Below, piece by piece: positions 57,352 through 64,000 of a stretch of 64,000 bases of DNA (positions are counted from its first letter, which is position 1; each line of letters starts with the position of its first letter). The notes beneath the pieces were generated by a model, which did not search any database, was not told where the DNA came from, and worked only from the letters and a program-made list of their open reading frames with translations. Source of the stretch: Mixophyes australis (Eukaryota; Chordata; Amphibia; Anura; Limnodynastidae); contig JAVHZZ010000004.1 in assembly GCA_036250195.1 (NCBI GenBank), forward strand, positions 138,449,229 through 138,513,228, in the 5' to 3' direction. The position numbers were made by a program, and so were the translations under genes.

Positions 57352-58320
57352 CTAAAGGATTTTCTTCCTAAGAGCAGGAGGCACAAGGGTTCTCCCAAAT
57401 GGTAGCACCTTAGTGGAAGAAGCAGCCAGAGAAACACATTTGGGGTCCAATATAGAGTGGTTGGGACCATCTTCAACGTCTGAGGACGTCACAAAAGCTC
57501 GAGATAGGGCGTCTGCTTTTTTATTTTTCACAGCTGGTTTGAAGGTTATGATTAGTTCAAAACGAGAAAAGAAAAGAGACCATCTTGCTTGACGAGGATT
57601 CAAACATTGAGCAGACTGTAAATATGACAAATTTTTATGATCAGTAAAAATTGTCACAGGATGACGAGCTCCTTCCAACAAATATCTCCATTCCTCTAAT
57701 GCTACTTTTATAGCCAGCAACTCCTTGTCCCCGATGGTATAATTCTTCTCCGCAGGCAGAAGACCCCGAGAGTAAAAGGCACAAGGATGGAATTTTTGTT
57801 GCTCCGATCTTTTGGAGAGAATGGCTCCTAAACTAACATTAGAGGCATCTACCTCTAGGAAGAATGGAAGCGTCACATCAGGCTGTCAAAGAACAGGAGC
57901 AGAGGAGAAGGACTCTTTGAGAAACTGGAAGGCTTGAAGGGCCTCAGAGGACCATTGTTTAGTATTGGCCCCTTTACGAGTTAGGGCCACAATAGGAGAT
58001 GCAATCGAGGAAAAATCTTGAATGAAGCGTCTATAGTAATTGGCAAAACCTAAAAAACGCTGAATTGCACGAAGAGTAGTTGGCTGAGGCCAATGTAATA
58101 CAGCATTCACCTTTTTTTGGATCTATCTGAAGACCAACTCCGGAGACAATATATCCCAGAAATGGAATCTGGGGCAACTCGAATGAACATTTTTCTAACT
58201 TGCAGAATAATTAATTTTTCCGGAGTCTGGAAAGGACCTCTGCCACATGTTGATGATGAGAAGGCAGGTCCTGCGAAAAGATCAATATGTCGTCCAGATA
58301 GACGACGACACAAACATATA
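57352..58320 (-). pseudogene. B1 RT 3' end and RNase H (broken)
   Basis: Reads [20 protein letters not shown], a TGA near 57884, then [58 protein letters not shown] and [11 protein letters not shown]. An extra A in the A-run at 58112-58118 shifts the frame compared with B2. RNase H is otherwise well kept. Confidence 0.9.
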
Positions 58321-59389
58321 ACAAGTCCCGGAAGATCTCATTAATGAAACCCTGGAAAACAGCGGGGGCGTTACATAACCCGAAAGGCATTACTAAATAT
58401 TCATAATGCCCGTCTCTGGTGTTGAAAGCTGTCTTCCATTCGTCACCGGACCTGATTCGAATTAAATTGTAGGCACCACGAAGATCCAACTTGGTAAAGA
58501 TCCGGGCTCCCTTGATACGATCAAATAACTCAGTAATTAATGGAATGGGATACCGATTTTTGATAGTTATGGCGTTAAGTCCACGGAAATCTATGCAAGG
58601 ACGTAATGACCCATGCTTCTTTTTTACCAAGAAAAACCCTGCTCCAGCGGGAGAGGTAGAAGGTCGAATAAATCCTCGCTGGAGATTCTCTTTGATGTAC
58701 TCAGATGTAGCTTGAGTTTCAGGTAACGAAAGTGGATACACACGACCCCTGGGAGGAGTCTTGCCAGGTTTAAGATCAATCGGACAGTCCCACGAACGAT
58801 GAGGAGGAAGACGTTCAGACTGAATTTTATCAAATACATCGGCAAAAGAAGCATACTGAGGAGGAAGTCCCGGTGAACAAGGTGAAATGGAGGATTGCTG
58901 TATTTTGAGAGGAACGACTTGAGAGAGGCAATGATGATGACATTCAGGTCCCCAAGACGTAACTTGAGGAGTGTGCCAGTCAATCTGGGGAGAATGACGT
59001 TGAAGCCATGGAAGGCCTAATACAATCGGACTTGTAGTAACAGAAAGAATTAAAAATGAAATTTCTTCCTGGTGTAATACACCAATTTGAAGGGTTACTG
59101 GAGACGTACTCTGGGTGATGAGACCATTAATAATGCGTGATCCATCGATAGCAGTCACAGTAATAGGTATTTTAAAAGTAATCACTGGTAGGGACCATTG
59201 ATTCACGAGGGATTTAGAAATAAAATTTCCTGCAGCTCCAGAGTCAATAAGTGCTTGGCACATGAACGATTTGGTAGCAAAGGAAACCGTAACATCAAAA
59301 GCACAAACTTTTAATTTTGTAGAACATGGAGAGGACTCCAGAGACCCTAACTTCACCTCTCCAGAACTAGTTAGGGCCTGGCATTTCCC
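58208..59389 (-). pseudogene. B1 protease and reverse transcriptase
   Basis: Open from the GGGAAAT heptamer (59389-59383) to a TAA at 58208-58210. Protease [11 protein letters not shown] (DSG 59245-59237), then RT with [69 protein letters not shown] and active site YLDD (58300-58289). The stop falls after VLSRLRKN, in front of LFCKLEKC, so the protein is cut before the RT thumb. All RT catalytic Asp residues are present. Confidence 0.92.
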
Positions 59390-60303
59390 GATTTTTTAGG
59401 GCATGAATTGAGCATATGAGTAGAATCAGCACAATAGATACAAAGTCTATTTTTTACTCTTCGGTCCCTCTCCTCTGAAGTTAATTTGGAGCGACCTATC
59501 TCCATAGGTATCACCGGAGATTAAACTGGGCGAACTTGAGGACTTGAGCGAAGAGGTGCTTTAAATGAAGTTGTTTTTTCAGACTCTCTTTTACGAAATC
59601 TCATGTCTACACAGTGGCAAAGAGAAATCAAATCTTCTAGAGAAGTAGGTAATTCTTGAGTAGTCAGTGCATCTTTAATTTTATCAGAAAGCCCCTGCCA
59701 GAAGGCGGCAATTAACGCTTCAGTGTTCCACTGAAGTTCAGAGGCTAATATCCGAAATTGAATGACGTACTGGGCTACAGTACGAGAACCCTGATGTAGA
59801 CGGAGGATGCTGGATGCAGCGGAAATAACACAACCAGGTTCATCAAATACACTTCGAAACGTGGAAATAAATTTGGCACTATCTTGTAATAATGGATCAT
59901 TCCTTTCCCACAGAGGGGAAGCCCATGCGAGAGCTTGTCCGGAAAACAAGGAAATGAGATAGGCTACTCTGGAACGATGAGTAGAGAAATTGTGAGGTTG
60001 AAGCTCAAAATGAACTGAGCATTGATTTAGAAAACCCCTGCATGTTTTGGGGTCTCCATCATATTTTGAAGGAGTAGGCAGGTGTAGCGTGGAAGCAGAA
60101 GACACCTGGGATGGCAATGGGGAAACGGAGGAAGGCACAGGAGCATCAACAGTAGCTGTTATATTTTGCACAGACATTCTTTGGGAGGCTAACGCCTAGC
60201 AACATTGCAGCAATTGTTGTTGGCGAACATCCTGTTGTTCAATACGGGTAAACAGATACTGCAGCATCTCTTTAGCTGTAGGTTCCGCTCCTGGGTCTGT
60301 CAT
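59371..60303 (-). pseudogene. B1 gag (two stops)
   Basis: Starts MTDPGAEPTAKEMLQYLFTR at 60303 directly after the primer-binding site. A TAG at 60198-60196 and a TAA at 59523-59521 interrupt it. Between them the frame is open (MSVQNITATV..., PSKYDGDPKTCRGFLNQC, LFSGQALAWASPLWE). After the second stop it continues SPVIPMEIGRSKLTSEERDR and a CCHC knuckle CIYCADSTHMLNSC, ending at 59371. About 310 codons, like element A gag. Confidence 0.9.
59383..59389 (-). promoter_or_regulatory. B1 frameshift heptamer GGGAAAT
   Basis: Minus-strand G GGA AAT in the gag frame, 10 bases before the gag stop, leads by -1 slippage to the pol frame. Same position as GGGAAAC in element A. Confidence 0.75.
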
Positions 60304-60316
60304 GGCCTGATCTTAC
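60304..60316 (-). other. B1 primer-binding site (self-priming type)
   Basis: Minus strand GTAAGATCAGGCC between LTR and gag ATG. AAGATCAGGC is the exact complement of GCCTGATCTT in the LTR (complement of 61738-61747), 31 nt after the start of TATTTAAA. Confidence 0.72.
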
Positions 60317-60537
60317 TGTCACGGGCACTAGGAGTCTTTGCCCAGGATATCACCAGATGATGTTCTTACCAGAGTAATGTAGCTGGTACTATGGTCCTCT
60401 GGTAGCAGGGTGACAACGGAACAGGAGAATCAGCAGATGGTGAGAGAATGCTCAAGGAAAGTCTATGACTATCAGCAACTGGTAATGACTAGATGTATGT
60501 ACACGAGGAACCAGATGGACAAGTAAACGTGAGGAGA

Positions 60538-60835
60538 GTCAGTGGTCTGCGTATAGCAAGTTGTACCACTGCTATAGTGAGGAGGAATGTCCAGGAGTAG
60601 AGAGGAGGTAGTGAGAGTCAGTGGTCTGCGTATAGCAAGTTGTACCACTGTCTATAGTGAAGGAATGGATTCCAGGTGCAAGTAGGTAACGGGGAAGTCA
60701 GTGGTCTGCGTATAGCAAGTTGTACCACTGCTTATGTGAGAGGATACTTGAAACTGGTGCCACAGGGAAACAGGAGTCAGTGGTCTGCGTTCAGCAAGTT
60801 GAACCACTGCTATATATAAGTGAGGAGGGGCACTA
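60538..60835. repeat. Tandem repeat in shared LTR, about 79 bp x 4
   Basis: GTCAGTGGTCTGCGT starts at 60538, 60617, 60697 and 60776 (spacing 79, 80, 79). Each unit carries CAGTGGT...ACCACTG, a possible stem (e.g. 60540-60546 with 60565-60571). Downstream of the predicted RNA start, so transcribed. Confidence 0.95.
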
Positions 60836-61269
60836 GGAGATGAATGGAATGCTTAGGATACACGGGCACACGGAACTTGATCCCACGATGATAACCACAA
60901 TACAGTAATAACTGATAAGCGCTGCTTGAAGTATACAAAGTCACTATAGAGATGCAGGTAATAGGAAACAAAGTCAATAGTAACAATAGCTTCAGTAGAT
61001 GGAAGACTCCCGAGATGACCACAACACAGTCCAGGCGGATATGCAATACAATAGCAAAGTCAATGGAAAGTATGCATACCGCGGTTCAGGAGAGCAGGCT
61101 GTCAAGGAGACGTGCAGGGATACCTGAACGGCTGAACGCCGGCAGGAGGAGAGACCACTGGAGGATGGAAGCGGTAATCAGGTTGGTGCAGCGCACGGAA
61201 GGTAACCAGTAATCAACGGAGCAATACTCAGGAAGCAGTAGTAAGTAAAACTGGAAACATGATGAAGAC

Positions 61270-61650
61270 AGGAGAGTTGAGGCTGTCTGGTATCCGGCAG
61301 TAGTAGCGGAGGCAGCGGAGGGAAAGCACGCTAAACACGGGAGAGTAGAGGCGGTCTGGATTCCGGCAGTAGTAGCGAAGGCAGCGGAGGGGAGACACGC
61401 TGAACACAGGAGAGTAGAGACGGTCTGGAATCCGGCAGCAGTAGCAGATAGGAATCAGTGGAGAGCTGACACGATGAACACAGGAGAGTTGAGACGGTCT
61501 GGAACCCGGCAGTAGTAACGGAGGCAGCGGAGTGCAGACACGCTGAACACAGGGGAGTTGAGGCGGACTGGAATCCGGCAGCAGTAGCAGATAGGATTCA
61601 GCTGAGTGCAGGCACGATGAACACAGGAGAGTTGAAGTGGTCTGGAAACC
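61270..61650. repeat. Tandem repeat in shared LTR, about 70 bp x 6
   Basis: Units start with GGAGAG/GGGAGT near 61270, 61339, 61409, 61483, 61553 and 61626. Also within the transcribed part of the LTR. Confidence 0.93.
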
Positions 61651-61737
61651 ACAATCGAAGTAAACAGGAATCAGCTGGAGCTGAATACACGAGGAAACAC
61701 AGGAACACCTTCAGAGTCTCATGGGGAATGAGACTCC

Positions 61738-61778
61738 AAGATCAGGCAACCAGGTAATGATCACAGGTGGTTTAAATA
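61738..61778 (-). promoter_or_regulatory. B LTR TATA box and self-primer sequence
   Basis: Minus strand TATTTAAA from 61778; GCCTGATCTT from 61747 to 61738, 31 nt downstream, complementary to the primer-binding site of B1. Confidence 0.75.
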
Positions 61779-61936
61779 GGGAGAGTTGCCTGATCATCCA
61801 ATCAATTAAAAGCAACAGGTACTGAAGGTTTCATAAGGGCTGCACATGCGCAGACCCTCAGGATGGCGGACGGCCATGGTTCCTGAACACAGGAGAAATG
61901 GCACTCACAGTCCGGTGAGTGACAGTACCCCCCCTT

Positions 61937-63130
61937 TTAAAGGTGGGCACTGAACACGGAACCGGGTTTGTCCGGAAACTTGGAATAAAACTTCTTAAGA
62001 AGAGCTGGAGCATTGAGATCTTCTGCTTTAATCCATGAACGCTCTTCAGGACCAAAGCCCTTCCAATGAACGAGGAAACGAAGCACTCCTCGCGAAATTT
62101 TTGCATCCAATATGTGAGTAATCTCAAAGTCCTCCTCTTGATGAACTTGAACTGGCCGAGGTGCTGAAGGAGGGAACGAGAAACGGTTGATGATAAGAGG
62201 TTTGAGCAAAGACACATGGAAGGCATTGGAAATACGAAGGTTCTTAGGTAGTAGAAGTTTGAAACAAACTGGATTTAACACTTGAATGATCCTATATGGA
62301 CCAATAAAACGAGGAGCGAACTTCATAGATGGGACCTTCAAACGAATATTTTTGGTTGATAACCATACACGATCTCCAATTTTAAGTGGTGGAATAGCCC
62401 GTCTCTTTTTATCTGCAAAAGACTTATATCTGGCAGATGTCTTCTTTAAACAGGTTCTGACCTGAGACCAAATATTTTTGAAGGTCTGACAAACAGTCTC
62501 TACAGCAGGAACTTGGGTGGGAGGGAGGGCAGGAAATTCCGGAAAAGACGGATGGTGACCGTAAACCACAAAGAATGGAGTTTTAGAAGATGATTCATGA
62601 TACATGTTTTTATGAGCGAATTCAGCCCATGGAAGCAAATCTACCCAGTTGTCTTGGTTGGCTGAAGAGAACATCCTTATAAAAGTCTCAAGATCTTGAT
62701 TGACCCTTTGGGTTTGTCCGTTTGATTGAGGATGGTAGGAGGATGAGAGTGATAATCGGATACCCAAGGTCTTACAGAGGGCCCGCCAGAATCTGGAAAC
62801 GAATTGCACTCCTCTATCTGAAACAATCTCGGAAGGACATCCATGAATACGGAAGATTTCTTTGATGAAATAATCAGCCAGAGTAGATGAAGAAGTTAAA
62901 CCGGTCAAAGGAACGAAATGTGCCATCTTCGAAAATCTGTCCACCACTACCCAAATAGTATTGCACTTTTTACTAGGAGGAAGATCAGTAACAAAGTCCA
63001 TACTAATATGGGTCCACGGCTTGGAAGGAATGGGTAGTGGTTGAAGCAAACCCGCTGGAGTTCTGCGGGGAGTTTTAAACTGGGAACACAATTCACAAGC
63101 AGCCACAAAATCTTTGACATCTCTCCTCAT
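61937..63130 (-). pseudogene. B2 integrase with chromodomain, open frame
   Basis: 397 codons without a stop: MRRDVKDFVAACELCSQFK, ISMDFVTDLPPS (Asp), EIVSDRGVQF (Asp), SYHPQSNGQTQRVNQDLETF, LPWAEFAHKN, GDRVWLSTKNIRLK, RISNAFHVSLLKP and a full chromodomain (FEITHILDAKISRG ... VHWKGFGPEERSW). Exactly 35 residues after the second Asp stands Gln (codon 62710-62708) where DD35E needs Glu. The N-terminal piece of integrase lies beyond a TAG near 63214. Reads through the region where B1 is shifted. Confidence 0.9.
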
Positions 63131-63214
63131 AGAAGGCCACCAGTAACTTCGAGAAAGAATTTCAAAAGTCTTGCGTTCACCAGAATGTCCAGAAAAACGA
63201 GAAGAGTGAAACCA

Positions 63215-63958
63215 CTAAAGGATTTTCTTCCTAAGAGCAGGAGGCACGAGGGTTCTCCCAAATGGTAGCACCTTAGTGGAAGAAGCAGCCAGAGAAACAC
63301 ATTTGGGGTCCAATATAGAGTGGTTGGGACCATCTTCAACGTCTGAGGACGTCACAAAAGCTCGAGATAGGGCGTCTGCTTTTTTATTTTTCGCAGCTGG
63401 TTTGAAGGTTATGATTAGTTCAAAACGAGAAAAGAAAAGAGACCATCTTGCTTGATGAGGATTCAAACATTGAGCAGACTGTAAATATGACAAATTTTTA
63501 TGATCAGTAAAAATTGTCACAGGATGACGAGCTCCTTCCAACAAATATCTCCATTCCTCTAATGCTACTTTTATAGCCAGCAACTCCTTGTCCCCGATGG
63601 TATAATTCTTCTCCGCAGGCAGAAGACCCCGAGAATAAAAGGCACAAGGATGGAATTTTTGTTGCTCCGATCTTTGGGAGAGAATGGCTCCTAAACTAAC
63701 ATTAGAGGCATCTACCTCTAGGAAGAATGGAAGCGTCACATCAGGAGCGGAGGAGAAGGACTCTTTGAGAAACTGGAAGGCTTGAAGGGCCTCAGAGGAC
63801 CATTGTTTAGTATTGGCCCCTTTACGAGTTAGGGCCACAATAGGAGATGCAATCGAGGAAAAATCTTGAATGAAGCGTCTATAGTAATTGGCAAAACCTA
63901 AAAAATGCTGAATTGCACGAAGAGTAGTTGGCTGAGGCCAATGTAATACAGCATTCAC
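63215..63958 (-). pseudogene. B2 RT end and RNase H, open frame
   Basis: 247 codons open: [74 protein letters not shown] and [11 protein letters not shown], ending PPALRKKIL then TAG, the same stop as in B1. It lacks the short segment with the TGA that breaks B1. The upstream RT is deleted. Confidence 0.9.
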
Positions 63959-63973
63959 CTTTTCTGGATCCAG

Positions 63974-64000
63974 ATGAACACAACACAGTCCAGGCGGATA
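63974..64000 (-). repeat. Truncated third B LTR, cut by window edge
   Basis: AGATGAACACAACACAGTCC matches the LTR interior (55148 and 61013). About 700 bp of LTR on the gag side and the rest of B2 are missing between this and 63973. Confidence 0.8.

Larger units (their letters stand above)
56059..60316 (-). mobile_element. Element B1 internal region, minus strand
   Basis: About 4.26 kb between two B LTRs, in element order from the right: primer-binding site (60316-60304), gag, protease, RT, RNase H, integrase with chromodomain, polypurine tract (56074-56059). Same layout as element A but a different family (LTRs unrelated in most of their length). Each gene has at least one stop or shift, so it is a dead copy. 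Confidence 0.93.
60317..61924 (-). repeat. B-family LTR, shared by B1 and B2
   Basis: 1608 bp, on the minus strand TGTCACTCACCGG... to ...CCCGTGACA. On its left is the primer-binding side of B1; on its right is the polypurine tract of B2. It therefore acts as 5' LTR of B1 and 3' LTR of B2. TATTTAAA on the minus strand at 61778-61771. It contains both tandem arrays. Nearly identical to the left copy. Confidence 0.95.
61925..63973 (-). mobile_element. Element B2 internal region, deleted copy
   Basis: Second B copy, almost identical to 56059-58125 of B1. It begins with the polypurine tract (61925-61938) and carries integrase and RNase H. At 63973 the sequence leaves the RT gene ([11 protein letters not shown]) and jumps into LTR sequence, so RT, protease, gag and the primer-binding site are missing. 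Confidence 0.93.

Noticed and set aside
60538..60835. Repeat-spacer look of the 79-bp array (conserved 35 bases plus variable part)
   Set aside because: The variable parts are the same in both LTR copies and the array is inside a retrotransposon LTR.

Overview
This is vertebrate nuclear DNA, most likely from an amphibian (probably a frog). The basis is one split, strongly conserved vertebrate gene with GT-AG introns, plus a repeat set I associate with anurans: DIRS-like tyrosine-recombinase retrotransposons, several Tc1-like transposons, hAT-type MITEs, L2 and Tx1/L1-like LINEs, a tRNA-derived SINE, and chromodomain (Tf1/sushi-type) Ty3 LTR retrotransposons. The species call is inference.

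The only host gene I can support is ARIH1 (ariadne-1 / HHARI, an RBR E3 ubiquitin ligase) on the minus strand. Ten coding exons lie between 35628 (ATG) and 3812, all with canonical splice sites and compatible phases. They give 357 complete codons plus two bases: acidic N-terminus, UBA-like region, RING1, IBR and RING2 including the catalytic cysteine (codon at 3898-3900). The C-terminal Ariadne domain exons should lie beyond the left edge. A CpG-rich block at 36640-37020, about 1 kb upstream of the ATG, is the likely promoter.

Layout. 1-3.8 kb: DIRS recombinase relic, MITE, Tc1 relic and SINE in the last intron seen. 3.8-35.6 kb: ARIH1 exons, with introns carrying two DIRS-like elements of the same unusual inverted-repeat layout, a Tx1/L1 3' end, three Tc1-like elements (two with a lost catalytic acidic residue, one with a nested MITE), two hAT MITEs with perfect 8-bp target duplications, and a minisatellite. 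36-46 kb: promoter, then old Ty3 relics, one split by an L2 LINE. 46-64 kb: a dense cluster of Tf1/sushi-like Ty3 elements: two LTRs on opposite strands, a plus-strand element (A, 50056-54974) with intact gag inserted by a 5-bp target duplication into the LTR of a minus-strand element (B1), and a second minus-strand copy (B2) joined to B1 through one shared LTR.

The most informative signal is in these LTR elements. In A and B, ten bases just after the 5' LTR are perfectly complementary to ten bases lying exactly 31 nt downstream of the start of the TATTTAAA box, i.e. at the predicted RNA 5' end. This is the arrangement expected for self-primed reverse transcription, the mechanism known for Tf1. 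Gag and pol are in -1 register across a G GGA AAC/T slippery heptamer, like the one known in PEG10. Other notable points: the integrase half of A is replaced by about 800 bp of unrelated DNA, the integrase catalytic Glu is Gln in both B copies, and the B LTR carries two tandem-repeat arrays within its transcribed part.
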